A stretch of 64,000 nucleotides of DNA, from NCBI RefSeq assembly GCF_003991565.1, contig NZ_CP032819.1, forward strand, positions 62,001-126,000, given 5' to 3'. Shown in pieces: positions 17,989-30,307 of the stretch (its first letter is position 1; every line of letters starts with the position of its first letter). The notes under the pieces are model-generated. The model had not been told where the DNA came from, made no database searches, and was given only the letters and a program-made list of their open reading frames with translations. A program made the position numbers and the translations under genes. The DNA is from Butyricimonas faecalis (GTDB taxonomy: Bacteria > Bacteroidota > Bacteroidia > Bacteroidales > Marinifilaceae).

Positions 17989-18498
17989 TTATTTCTTTTT
18001 TCCTGTAAACACGATTTTAGGTTCTACGATCATTGGGATAATTGAAACTGTAATATCAAGGTTTAGTTGATCTTTTGTGATTTTTCCCTTGTGGGTGTAA
18101 GAGATCGTTTGTTGTCCGACAGAGACTTTACCGTCACCTTCTAGGTTAAAAGTGGAGTCCGTTTCGGTTACTTTGCCTAGCGCCGGGTTGACCGTGATCC
18201 CTTTCACGGGCATGGTAAAGTCCACGAGATTCAACTTGACATTCTTGCTGGTATCCGCCGTGATGCTGATTTTGCAGGGAATCGGACCTTCGGGGACCAG
18301 TGTTTTACCTTCGGCATCCGGTTTGAGCATGGCTTTCACGTGGTCAGGCAGAATAATCGTGGCTTCGCCTTCGTATAGACCGGGTAACGAGGAAATATCA
18401 TGTGCCCGACGATCACTACAGCTATTGCAAGAGGTTAATAATGACGTGATTGGAATAATAAGTAATAATATTCCGATAAAGAAAATATTCCGTTTCAT
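17989..18498 (-). CDS. Calycin-like domain lipoprotein
   Basis: This 169-residue lipoprotein (signal peptide, lipobox LLTSC at about 24) contains one beta-barrel domain: LPGLYEGEATIILPDHVKAML, CKISITADTSKNVKLNLVDFTMPVKGITVNP, FNLEGDGKVSVGQQTISYTHKGKITKDQLNLDITVSI. The pattern G-x-Y-x-G followed by repeated strands and a final L-x-L-x-I-x-V strand is that of the Bacteroidetes calycin-like (PF13944-type) proteins. The function is unknown; such proteins are usually secreted or outer-membrane anchored. It is divergent from the related gene at 18570, with 71 bp between, so the two may share a control region. Confidence 0.7.
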   Translation of the reverse strand: MKRNIFFIGILLLIIPITSLLTSCNSCSDRRAHDISSLPGLYEGEATIILPDHVKAMLKPDAEGKTLVPEGPIPCKISITADTSKNVKLNLVDFTMPVKGITVNPALGKVTETDSTFNLEGDGKVSVGQQTISYTHKGKITKDQLNLDITVSIIPMIVEPKIVFTGKKK

Positions 18499-18569
18499 GA
18501 ACTATTGATTTATTTTTGTACTTTCGACGGCTAAAAATATAAACTTTTATCAATTAAACCATCAGGATT

Positions 18570-19028
18570 ATGAAATTTGTAGGATTACTTCTTTTTTTAT
18601 GCCTTGCGGTAGGGGGATCGATGAAGGCCATGTCGGCGAATAACACGAATAAAAAAGATCACGCGGCAGCCGTTGCCGGAACATATAACGGGGAGGCTTT
18701 TGTCGAGATCATGCAGCAGAAAATGAAGTTGAAGCTTGAATTGCAACGGACTCACCGGGATAGCGTGATCGTGGTGGTGAAAGATTTTGTGTTACCCACG
18801 GGGCAAAAGTTCAATTATCGTTCCACGGGTGTTTCCGTGAAGCCGGAAGTAAAGGATGGTAAAACCGTGTATAAATTGAATATCTCGTTCACTTACATGT
18901 ATAATGGAATGCCCATGAAAGTGACAGCCACGGGGACGATAAAAGACGGGGAGCTTGATTCTTTGGTGAAGGCCACGATCATGGATGCCATGGAAACAAA
19001 AGTGACTTACAAGGCGAAGAAAGCCTAG
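18570..19028 (+). CDS. Secreted calycin-like domain protein
   Basis: This 152-residue protein has a signal peptide (MKFVGLLLFLCLAVGGSMKAMSA) without a lipobox, then one calycin-like barrel: VAGTYNGEAFVEIMQQKMKLKLELQ, RDSVIVVVKDFVLPTGQKFNYRSTGVSVKP, YKLNISFTYMYNGMPMKVTATGTIKDGELDSLVKATIM. It shares its strand order with the lipoprotein encoded divergently at 17989-18498, so the pair probably arose by duplication, one soluble and one lipid-anchored. The ligand is unknown. Its 3' end is 15 bp from the convergent lolA-like gene. Confidence 0.75.
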   Translation: MKFVGLLLFLCLAVGGSMKAMSANNTNKKDHAAAVAGTYNGEAFVEIMQQKMKLKLELQRTHRDSVIVVVKDFVLPTGQKFNYRSTGVSVKPEVKDGKTVYKLNISFTYMYNGMPMKVTATGTIKDGELDSLVKATIMDAMETKVTYKAKKA

Positions 19029-19043
19029 TAAGTCACCTTTATA

Positions 19044-19679
19044 CTATCGCAAGTCAACGATGTCCACTTCAGGATGGGCTTCTTTGTCAAAGCGGAAAAA
19101 GTTTATATCCAATTCTTTTTCCGGTTTCTTTAGGCTTTTAATGGTTATTACCACGTCGTTTCCGTCTTTACCGAAGGAGGAGACTTTTTCAACCGTATTG
19201 GTTTTCGTGTTGATCCATACCCCGATTTTGGAGATTTGCTTGTGCTCTTTTTTGGGAGTTAACTCGATGTAAGCCTTGCCGTCCTTGTCTTCCACTAGCT
19301 TTTGAGTAAACTTCTGATTGTGAATATCGAACAGGATGGAAGGATTTAGCATTTCTTCTTCATTCTCATCCGGGTTTTTGATATTTACTTCTTCCTGATC
19401 CGGCATATACGTGTAGATCACCTCTCCGTCGAAATAATTAATCACGTCCATCACGTCGATACGGTACATGTTGTCTTTCATATACGCTTTCCCGGGGTGC
19501 GTTTCTTGAATATTTTCCTCCTTGTTGATCATGGAAAGGTCAAAAACGATTTCTACTGCCGGGTAGGACTTGATCTGTCCAACAGTTTTATCCAGAATTG
19601 CCTTTGCTTTTTCGTCGGTCTGGGCGGAAGCGAAGGTACCGCATAACGCCAGAATCATAAATGTTAGAATATACTTCAT
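19044..19679 (-). CDS. lolA: LolA-like outer-membrane lipoprotein carrier protein
   Basis: This 211-residue periplasmic chaperone of the LolA/LolB fold ferries lipoproteins across the periplasm. A signal peptide with AXA-type cleavage (LCGTFASAQ) precedes the half-barrel: AKAILDKTVGQIKSYPAVEIVFDLSM, PGKAYMKDNMYRIDVMDVINYFDGEVIYTYMPDQEEVNI, and the later GVWINTKTNTVEKVSSFGKDGNDVVITIKSLKKPEKELDINFFRFD. The order VEVxFxL / G-x-x-x-x-K-x-x-x-R / Y-x-D-G-x-x-x-W/Y-x-Y is typical of Bacteroidetes LolA-like proteins. It has no operon partner. Bacteroidetes often carry several paralogues, so this copy may be specialised. Confidence 0.85.
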   Translation of the reverse strand: MKYILTFMILALCGTFASAQTDEKAKAILDKTVGQIKSYPAVEIVFDLSMINKEENIQETHPGKAYMKDNMYRIDVMDVINYFDGEVIYTYMPDQEEVNIKNPDENEEEMLNPSILFDIHNQKFTQKLVEDKDGKAYIELTPKKEHKQISKIGVWINTKTNTVEKVSSFGKDGNDVVITIKSLKKPEKELDINFFRFDKEAHPEVDIVDLR

Positions 19680-19798
19680 ACCATGTGTTGTTTTATGTTG
19701 TCTTTTTTCTTTAAATCAAGAGCAAATATAGGGATTATCCCGCAGAAGCAAAAAAATATTGGAAAAATTGCTACTTTCGCACGTTTTAAAAAAAGGAA

Positions 19799-20665
19799 AT
19801 GGATAAGCTTAAAGGAATTCTGTTTGCGGCATTATCTGCAGCTACTTTCGGGTTGATTCCGCTGTATGCAAACCAAGCTATACTGGATGGGGTTAATAAT
19901 GAAACAATACTCGTGTATCGTTACGGGATAGCGGGAGTTTTATACGCTATCTATTTATTGTTTCGAGGAACCAATATGCGGTTAAGTCGTGGAGAATTGC
20001 AGGAGGTGACGATTGCAGGGGTGGGGGGATATGGAATTACGGCCTTTTTCCTGATGTGGTCATACCATTATATGCCCACGGGGGTCGCGACAGCGATTCA
20101 TTTCTTTTATCCCGTGGTAGTGGCATTGCTTATGGCTATTTTTTATAAAGAACGTTTACCCTTGGCCGTAAGGGCAGGAATCGTGTTGGCTATATGTGGG
20201 GTGTACCTGTTGTCTTGGACTCCCGGTGAGGTGAAATGGATGGGATTGTTTTTTGTATTGATGTCAACGCTTACTTACGGATGTTATATTACCGCCTTGA
20301 ACCGGCCCGTGTTGAAACGGATAAACCCGGATGTGCTGACTTGTTACGTGTTATTATTTACCGCCCTGTTCTATTTGATCGTGGCCGTGGCGCGAGGAAA
20401 GATGGAGATTATCACGAGACCCCGGTTTTTGATGGATATGGGGCAGTTGGCCGTATTAAGTACGATCGTTTCTGCCCGCTTGCTAGTCGCGGCCGTGAAA
20501 CTGATCGGTTCCGTGACGAGTTCCGTGCTGGGAACGTTGGAGCCGATAACAGCAATCGTCGTGGGGGTGCTTTATTTTAATGAACAATTGACCTACGTGA
20601 ATTACTTGGGATTATTGGTCGTGCTTGTTGCCGTTCTTGTCGTGATCTGCAAGATGAAAAAATAA
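19799..20665 (+). CDS. EamA/DMT-superfamily transporter (10 TM)
   Basis: This 288-residue inner-membrane protein is made of two tandem EamA repeats of about five helices each. Repeat one contains FAALSAATFGLIPLYANQAI and ATAIHFFYPVVVALLMAIFYKERLPLAVRAGIVLAICGVYLLS. Repeat two contains GLFFVLMSTLTYGCYITALNR and SSVLGTLEPITAIVVGVLYFNEQLTYVNYLGLLVVLVAVLVVI. The glutamates at the end of each repeat (YKERL, LEPIT, FNEQL) fit the drug/metabolite transporter superfamily. The substrate cannot be told. The gene lies 82 bp upstream of cdaA in the same direction; it could share a transcript, although a TAnnTTTG-like box (TATTTTTG, about 20712) sits between them. Confidence 0.9.
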   Translation: MDKLKGILFAALSAATFGLIPLYANQAILDGVNNETILVYRYGIAGVLYAIYLLFRGTNMRLSRGELQEVTIAGVGGYGITAFFLMWSYHYMPTGVATAIHFFYPVVVALLMAIFYKERLPLAVRAGIVLAICGVYLLSWTPGEVKWMGLFFVLMSTLTYGCYITALNRPVLKRINPDVLTCYVLLFTALFYLIVAVARGKMEIITRPRFLMDMGQLAVLSTIVSARLLVAAVKLIGSVTSSVLGTLEPITAIVVGVLYFNEQLTYVNYLGLLVVLVAVLVVICKMKK

Positions 20666-20747
20666 GGGGGAAACTTCTATTATTATGATGCAACCTATTT
20701 ATTTTTTGGCTATTTTTGCGGGTGAAATTGATTTTTAAGAATATCAT

Positions 20748-21536
20748 ATGCTGTTGTTTATAACTATAAATTTTTACACTATAACCGATATATTGTTGGC
20801 CGCTTTTATATTTTATCAGGTTTATAAGCTGGTGAAAGGAACGGTTGCTATAAATATATTTGCCGGTATTTTTACTTTTTACGTGGCATGGTTGCTGGTG
20901 AAGGCTTTGAATCTGGAGTTAGTTTCTGGAATATTGGGACAGTTTATCGGTATGGGAGTGATCGCCTTATTGATTGTGTTTCAGCAAGAAGTTAGACGTT
21001 TCCTATTATTATTAGGTAGTAAATATAATCTGCAAAATATATTTAATCTGGAGCGGCTTTTTGCCAAGACTTCCATAAAAGATGAGGTGGCCGCTGCTAT
21101 CGTGCAGGCCTGTGATTATTTTTCTAAAACAAAAACAGGTGCTTTGATCGTGTTGTCACAAAACTCGGAGTTATATAATTACGCGCAAACAGGCGTGTTG
21201 ATCCGTTCCATCGTGTCGGAGGAATTGCTTGAAAATATCTTCTTTAAAAATTCACCGTTGCATGATGGAGCAGTAATTATTACGGATAACAAGATTTTGG
21301 CAGCGCGATGTATTCTACCGGTTTCCGACAATACGAATATTCCCGGGAGTTTGGGGTTGAGACATCGTGCGGCAATAGGAATGAGTGCCGTAACCGATGC
21401 TCATATCATAGTAGTCAGCGAGGAAACCGGAAATATATCTTTTGTGAAGGATGGACATTTTAAAGTTCGTATCACGCCTCAGGAGCTGAATAGTTTTTTA
21501 CACAATGATTTTACCGGTTTTGTCGTGAATAAGTAA
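20748..21536 (+). CDS. cdaA: Diadenylate cyclase CdaA (c-di-AMP synthase)
   Basis: This enzyme makes cyclic di-AMP from two ATP and controls potassium and osmotic balance and wall integrity. The 262-residue protein has three N-terminal TM helices (about 9-90) and a DisA_N/DAC catalytic domain (about 100-250). The two signature motifs are present: DGA at 173-175 (NSPLHDGAVIITD) and RHR at 205-207 (LGLRHRAAIGMS), followed by the SEETGNISFVKDG strand. Membrane topology and length fit CdaA, not DisA or CdaS. In many Bacteroidetes folP lies upstream; here an EamA transporter does. It is followed by the rRNA operon control region. Confidence 0.95.
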   Translation: MLLFITINFYTITDILLAAFIFYQVYKLVKGTVAINIFAGIFTFYVAWLLVKALNLELVSGILGQFIGMGVIALLIVFQQEVRRFLLLLGSKYNLQNIFNLERLFAKTSIKDEVAAAIVQACDYFSKTKTGALIVLSQNSELYNYAQTGVLIRSIVSEELLENIFFKNSPLHDGAVIITDNKILAARCILPVSDNTNIPGSLGLRHRAAIGMSAVTDAHIIVVSEETGNISFVKDGHFKVRITPQELNSFLHNDFTGFVVNK

Positions 21537-21620
21537 TTATAGTGACTTTTCTAGGATAATACCCGTAGTTTTCCTGTAGCATACAGGTGTTAAAGACGAA
21601 TCATTGCCGTATCAAAGACG

Positions 21621-21650
21621 TTTCAAAGACGTTCACGGGTGTCTTTGAAA
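21621..21650 (+). terminator. Stem-loop downstream of cdaA
   Basis: TTTCAAAGAC at 21621-21630 pairs perfectly with GTCTTTGAAA at 21641-21650 around a 10-nt loop. The words TCAAAGACG occur twice just upstream (from about 21612), suggesting a small repeat cluster. There is no T-tract, so termination of the cdaA transcript here is likely but not certain. The stretch from 21651 to the first rRNA promoter holds no convincing gene. Confidence 0.5.
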
Positions 21651-21841
21651 GGTGTATATTTAGGTATTACTATCTCTTTGTCGGTTGTTTTTTCCGTTAC
21701 ATCCCGTCTTGATCCCGGGGAACTGGGGAGGCTTGGCCCTTTTTATCGGGCGGAGGTGAGAAAAGTTTTTCCCTTAACGTTTTGCCAATCACGTCTTTGT
21801 AGAAGGATGAGAAAAAAACTTGAAAAATAATGGCGAAAATA

Positions 21842-21874
21842 TTTGGAAACGGGGAAATCTTTGCCTTATCTTTG
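21842..21874 (+). promoter_or_regulatory. rRNA operon promoter P1
   Basis: A Bacteroidetes-type promoter: -33 TTTG at 21842-21845, 21 bp, then the -7 box TATCTTTG at 21867-21874. Transcription should begin near 21880, about 360 bp before mature 16S. The same spacing is repeated exactly in P2, which supports both. Confidence 0.8.
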
Positions 21875-22042
21875 CACCCGCAAAACAGAAAACAACGCAA
21901 GTGGGAATGAGGCTAGAAAGGTAGTTTTCTGTAGAGTTCTTGAAATGCTGAAAAGATAAACCTTCCTTCTATTAGTCGGGTAGTTTGAAAAACATTGAAT
22001 TACAAGGCTAAAGAAAAAAGTTTGAAAAAACTTTGAAAAAGA

Positions 22043-22075
22043 TTTGGAGGGAAACGAAAAAAGGTTTTATCTTTG
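22043..22075 (+). promoter_or_regulatory. rRNA operon promoter P2
   Basis: This is the second tandem promoter: -33 TTTG at 22043-22046, 21 bp, -7 TATCTTTG at 22068-22075. It starts about 155 bp before mature 16S. Both -7 boxes are followed by GCA(C/T)CC. The leader after it (about 22082-22236) has GC-rich inverted sequence near 22164-22196 (TGAATC...GATTCA), which could be an antitermination or processing structure. Confidence 0.8.
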
Positions 22076-22236
22076 CATCCGCTTTCGCTCCTAAAATGAG
22101 CGATGCGAAAACAAGAAAACAAGAGTTCTTTAAGATATTGAGATGAACAAAACGTAGCGAGCGTGAATCGGAATCGACGGGAGTCGAGATTCATACACAT
22201 GACCCTGCCAGATAAAATTTCTGTAAAGTAACTTTT

Positions 22237-23763
<1,527 letters not shown>

Positions 23764-24066
23764 GGAGCTGGAGTCATGCGGCTCGCTACAGCAAGTTCAT
23801 CATCAACGGGATTCCCTCGAGGGATCTTCACGACGAGGCTCGTTGCCCCGGTCCCGACATCATGAATTTAGAATTTAAAATTTAGAATCTAGTCAATCTA
23901 GAATCTAGAATCTTTAAATCTGGAATTCGAGAAGTTCTTTGACATGCTGGAACGTTAACGGATCATTTGATCCGCGAAGTATAAGAATGTAGTAGAATAA
24001 CACAGAGCCGCCGTCGTCGGGAGACGACGGCAAAGGTGAAATGATTAAAGACACACGACGCTAACG
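23764..24066 (+). other. 16S-23S spacer without tRNA genes
   Basis: The spacer is about 300 bp. I see no tRNA-Ile or tRNA-Ala: there is no T-loop GTTCRANNC with matching acceptor stem. It holds an AT-rich repeat (GAATTTAGAATTTAAAATTTAG from 23864, followed by alternating AATCTAG words), an antitermination-like segment (GTTCTTTGACATGCTGGAACG from 23934), and a hairpin GCCGTCGT...ACGACGGC near 24009-24032. Confidence 0.8.
23864..23892. repeat. AT-rich GAATTTA repeat, copy in rRNA spacer
   Basis: This is one of three close copies of a roughly 30-bp sequence built from AATTTAGAAT and TTTAAAATTTAGAAT words. The others are at 58376-58405 and 59819-59849, beside unrelated genes. It is followed here by further AATCTAGAATCTAG words to about 23925. 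It has no coding capacity. Confidence 0.6.
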
Positions 24067-26955
<2,889 letters not shown>

Positions 26956-27146
26956 GGGTGAGATGATCCGGTTAACGTTCCCGGCGATTGTCAAGCGGCA
27001 ATCGCGAGAAAAGCATGAATAAACGATCTTCAAGGGTATTTGTCACGCCGGCCGGAGGGCCGCGAGAAGTGACGGGAATCTGGAAGGTGTTTTTGGGTGA
27101 CGAGAGGTCATTTCAAATTCCACGTTCTAAATTCTAAACTTATTAA

Positions 27147-27256
27147 AAGGTATCTATAGCTACGGTGATCCACCTCTTCCCATCCCGAACAGAGAAGTTA
27201 AGCCCGTTAGCGCCGATGGTACTGCCCCCGGGTGGGAGAGTAGGTCGATGCCGAAT
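27147..27256 (+). rRNA. rrf: 5S ribosomal RNA
   Basis: This is a 5S rRNA of about 110 nt: GGTATC at the 5' end pairs with GATGCC at the 3' end, and the conserved internal stretch CCACCTCTTCCCATCCCGAAC is followed by AGAGAAGTTAAGCCCGTTAGCGCCGATGGTACTG. It is the last gene of the rRNA operon, about 190 bp after 23S. The exact ends may differ by a few bases. Confidence 0.95.
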
Positions 27257-27262
27257 TTAGGG

Positions 27263-27293
27263 AGAGCGAGTCAACACGACTCGCTCTTTTTTT
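27263..27293 (+). terminator. rRNA operon terminator
   Basis: This is a textbook intrinsic terminator. GAGCGAGTC at 27264-27272 pairs with GACTCGCTC at 27278-27286 around the loop AACAC, with a further A-T pair, and a run of seven or more T follows. Confidence 0.92.
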
Positions 27294-27372
27294 ATTTTCT
27301 CGTTTTCAAGTTTCAACTTTTAATTTTCAATTGTTTTACCTACCTTAGCGTTCTGAATCAATTTATGTGAAA

Positions 27373-28323
27373 ATGGCATTATTCGGTCTATTTAATAAAA
27401 AGAAAAAGGAAAGCCTTGATAAAGGTTTAGAGAAGACGAAAGAAAGTGTATTTAAGAAACTCTCCCGGGCAATTGTTGGTAAATCCAAGGTTGATGACGA
27501 GGTTCTGGATAATTTGGAAGAGGTATTGATTTCTTCGGACGTGGGAGTTGATACAACTCTCCGTATCATTGAGCGCATAGAAGAAAGAGTGCAACGGGAT
27601 AAATACGTGGGTACGGATGAGTTAAACCGGGTACTGAAAGAAGAGATCGTAGATTTGTTGAAAGAGAATAATTCAACTGATTATGATGCATTGACTTTAC
27701 CGGAGGGACACGGGCCCTACGTGATCATGGTGGTTGGTGTTAATGGAGTGGGAAAAACAACAACAATCGGTAAATTAGCTCATAAATTTAAAGAAGCAGG
27801 AAAATCAGTTATTTTAGGGGCTGCAGATACCTTTAGAGCTGCTGCGGTGGATCAGTTGGTGATTTGGGCTGAACGAGTTGGTGTGCCGATCGTGAAACAG
27901 GGAATGGGTGCAGACCCAGCCTCTGTGGCTTTTGATACACTGAGTAAGGCGAAGGCTGAAAATGCAGACGTGGTACTTATCGATACGGCAGGACGCTTAC
28001 ATAACAAGATAAACTTGATGAATGAGTTGACAAAAATCAAGAAAGTCATGCAAAAAGTGATTCCGGATGCTCCACATGAAATATTGTTAGTACTTGACGG
28101 TTCTACTGGACAGAATGCTTACGAACAGGCTAAACAATTTACCTTGGCTACGGAAGTGAATGCCTTGGCGATTACTAAGCTGGATGGAACGGCAAAAGGT
28201 GGGGTTGTAATCGGTATTTCCGATCAATTCAAGATTCCGGTGAAATACATTGGTATCGGTGAAAAAATTGATGATTTACAAGTATTCAATCGTGAAGAGT
28301 TTGTAGACTCTTTATTTAATTAA
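27373..28323 (+). CDS. ftsY: Signal recognition particle receptor FtsY
   Basis: This GTPase receptor docks the SRP-ribosome complex at the inner membrane. The roughly 316-residue protein starts with a short basic amphipathic segment (MALFGLFNKKKKESLDKG) without the long acidic A domain of E. coli, as is common in Bacteroidetes. Then come the N domain helices and the G domain: P-loop VVGVNGVGKTTTIGKLAHKF (G1), DTFRAAAVDQL (G2/insertion box), DTAGRLHNKINLM (G3), TKLDGTAKGGVVIGI (G4) and GIGEKIDDLQVFN. I take the ATG at 27373; an in-frame GTG lies two codons earlier. A terminator-like hairpin follows. Confidence 0.96.
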   Translation: MALFGLFNKKKKESLDKGLEKTKESVFKKLSRAIVGKSKVDDEVLDNLEEVLISSDVGVDTTLRIIERIEERVQRDKYVGTDELNRVLKEEIVDLLKENNSTDYDALTLPEGHGPYVIMVVGVNGVGKTTTIGKLAHKFKEAGKSVILGAADTFRAAAVDQLVIWAERVGVPIVKQGMGADPASVAFDTLSKAKAENADVVLIDTAGRLHNKINLMNELTKIKKVMQKVIPDAPHEILLVLDGSTGQNAYEQAKQFTLATEVNALAITKLDGTAKGGVVIGISDQFKIPVKYIGIGEKIDDLQVFNREEFVDSLFN

Positions 28324-28342
28324 TAGATTATAATCTTTGAGA

Positions 28343-28382
28343 GCGGTTATTATGGCAAATGAAGTCATGATAACCGTTTTTT
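28343..28382 (+). terminator. Hairpin with T-tract after ftsY
   Basis: CGGTTAT at 28344-28350 pairs with ATAACCG at 28370-28376, and the stem can be extended inward with mismatches (GGTTATTATGGC against GTCATGATAACC). TTTTTT follows at 28377-28382. It lies just before the left junction of the integrative element, so it belongs to the host chromosome. Confidence 0.75.
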
Positions 28383-28390
28383 AGTGTTTA

Positions 28391-28410
28391 AATATGAAGA
28401 AAAGAATATT
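28391..28410 (+). repeat. Left attachment repeat (attL core)
   Basis: AATATGAAGAAAAGAATATT, identical to 36941-36960. Beyond it, the bases to 28432 still encode ILFICLGN, like the true gene, but differ mostly at wobble positions from the right-hand copy. So the element's own attachment site seems to carry a captured, diverged copy of the phosphatase start. Confidence 0.8.
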
Positions 28411-28532
28411 ATTTATCTGTTTAGGAAACAAATAGAATATGTTATATTATTTTTATTATATTGATATATAGTGCTATGTGTAAATTTAATTATATTTGTA
28501 ATGTAAACTATATGTTTTTTTTGTAATAAAAA

Positions 28533-28551
28533 TGTAAACTATATAGTAAAC
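28533..28551 (+). repeat. TGTAAACTATATAGTAAAC repeat, left copy
   Basis: This is an exact 19-bp copy of the sequence at 36886-36904, with the perfect palindrome ACTATATAGT in its centre. A partial copy (TGTAAACTATA) is at 28502-28512. It lies just upstream of the integrase start, so it could be an integrase arm site, an autoregulatory operator, or both. Confidence 0.65.
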
Positions 28552-28565
28552 CAAATATAATGTAC

Positions 28566-30080
28566 ATGAAAGCTTCAGTATCTGCAATTTTGTATAAGTC
28601 TAAGGTATTAGCAAATGGAGAACATCCTATAATGTTACGTGTTTGTTATAATGGAAAGCGTGCTTATAAAAGTTTAAAGTTATCCTGTTCTATGAAGTTT
28701 TGGAATGAAGAAACTTCAGAAGTGAAGTCTAAACATCCTTATAGTATAAATATGAATGCTATAATAAATCAAGAACTTTCATCATTAAAGGCTTTAGTGT
28801 TAGATTATGAAAGAACTGGGACACCTTATTCAGCAAAAATTTTAGTTGAAAAAATATCTAAACCTCAACTTGTAACAAAAACATTATTACAATTAATAGA
28901 TGAACGAGTTCAGTACTTTAAAAATGAAAAAGGGAAATATAATACAGCTACAGGATATAGAACATTATATAATCTAGTAAAGAAATATGTCTTAAGAGAT
29001 ATAGAACTGTTTGAAGTGAATAGAGATTGGTTGAAAGATTTTGAAAATTTTATTAGAAAAACTAATAAACGAGAAACAAGTATTTATAAGCATTTTTGTA
29101 CATTAAAGGCTGTTTTTAATTTTGCGATAAAAGAGGGACTTTTAAATGAGGATAAGAATCCATTTAAAAATTTTGAGCAACATCTTGATAGACGTACGAA
29201 AAAAAGAGCTTTGACCTTTGCGGAAATCTTGAAACTTATGATTTATTTTCAAAATAAATATTCCTTTGTTTATCCTTCTGATTTTGAGATACACGAAGGA
29301 TTGATTTTACCACCTAAAAATGTAAAACCTATTCATACGGATGATGATGAAGATATTGATGTGAGGAAATATTGGAATGCATATTTTAAGAAAAGAGGAG
29401 TTAATAAGGTTCATCCACTTTTAAATAGTGAATGTGTAGCTTTATCTCTTTTTTTATCTTCTTATTTGATGCAAGGGTTAGCATTGATTGATTTAGCAAA
29501 TTTAAAATGGAAAGATATTCGGATTCTTCAAATTCCAGATAATAATACGTATTATAATGATGTGCAGCAAAAAGGGTATGAATATGCTGAAAATCATAAG
29601 CTTTTTCAACCATATTATGAAATTAATATTGTACGTAGAAAAACTTCTAAGCCTTTACGTATAATCATTGATGCGTATGTTTTTACTATGTATTTATCTC
29701 CATTTTTACCTTCTGTAAATGAGTTTAATAGAGAAAATTATGTTTTTGGAATATTTGAAAAGAATTGTACAGATGAAGGGATAAAATTTTCTAGAATGGC
29801 ATATTTGACTTATTTGGTAAACGTGAATTTGAAAAGAATAGCTAAGAAGATAGGTATTGATGAGAATATTACATTCTATTCTGCAAGGCATACGTATGCC
29901 TCAATGCTTTATCATGGAGGTGTATCAATTAGTCTTATAGCCCAAAATATGGGGCGTGATGTTACGAATATTGAAACATATTTGAAGGAGTTTGATGAAA
30001 GTCAAATTATTAATGCCAATTCTTTAATTTGGAATGTAGTAGACCCTAAAAATCCACTGAAAAATAGAAGTAATGCGTAA
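28566..30080 (+). CDS. Tyrosine recombinase (integrase of the element)
   Basis: This site-specific recombinase probably catalyses integration and excision. The roughly 504-residue protein has an N-terminal arm-binding domain (MKASVSAILYKSKVLANGEHPIMLRV), a SAM-like core-binding domain (about 120-215; TLYNLVKKYVLRDIELFEVNRDWLKDFENFIRK), and a catalytic domain with a long acidic insertion (about 230-290). The C-terminal motif YSARHTYASMLYHGGVSISLIAQNMGRDVTNIETYLKEF supplies the Arg-His pair and the nucleophilic Tyr. The place where GLR is expected reads YLMQGLALIDLANLKW, so the first catalytic Arg is not obvious. ATG at 28566 gives the usual arm-domain start; an ATG two codons earlier is also in frame. 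Confidence 0.88.
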   Translation: MKASVSAILYKSKVLANGEHPIMLRVCYNGKRAYKSLKLSCSMKFWNEETSEVKSKHPYSINMNAIINQELSSLKALVLDYERTGTPYSAKILVEKISKPQLVTKTLLQLIDERVQYFKNEKGKYNTATGYRTLYNLVKKYVLRDIELFEVNRDWLKDFENFIRKTNKRETSIYKHFCTLKAVFNFAIKEGLLNEDKNPFKNFEQHLDRRTKKRALTFAEILKLMIYFQNKYSFVYPSDFEIHEGLILPPKNVKPIHTDDDEDIDVRKYWNAYFKKRGVNKVHPLLNSECVALSLFLSSYLMQGLALIDLANLKWKDIRILQIPDNNTYYNDVQQKGYEYAENHKLFQPYYEINIVRRKTSKPLRIIIDAYVFTMYLSPFLPSVNEFNRENYVFGIFEKNCTDEGIKFSRMAYLTYLVNVNLKRIAKKIGIDENITFYSARHTYASMLYHGGVSISLIAQNMGRDVTNIETYLKEFDESQIINANSLIWNVVDPKNPLKNRSNA

Positions 30081-30125
30081 TGTGCGTAAAGGCGTAAAAT
30101 CTTGCATTTATGTATTTCTTAAAAA

Positions 30126-30149
30126 ATGGCATCGAAAAAACGATGCCAT
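30126..30149. terminator. Bidirectional hairpin terminator between the two recombinase genes
   Basis: ATGGCATCG at 30126-30134 pairs perfectly with CGATGCCAT at 30141-30149 around a six-A loop. A-rich DNA lies on the left. It separates the plus-strand integrase from the minus-strand recombinase. Confidence 0.7.
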
Positions 30150-30307
30150 GTAAAAGTTTACGTTTTATAAAATTAGAAAATGTTCATGAGTGTTTTTTTG
30201 TCTATGTTGCTACGGTATATATCAAACGTCAAACAAAATATGACTTCTTTGGGTAGCCGCAAATTGTAATATCGGACTCTAACAATTTAATGAATGAGTT
30301 GATTATT

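Noticed and set aside
21639..21830. 63-codon open frame between cdaA and the rRNA promoters.
   Set aside because: No family, no promoter, and it lies in a region of short repeats and control sequence.
23764..24066. Possible tRNA genes in the 16S-23S spacer.
   Set aside because: No cloverleaf with T-loop and matching acceptor stem could be drawn.
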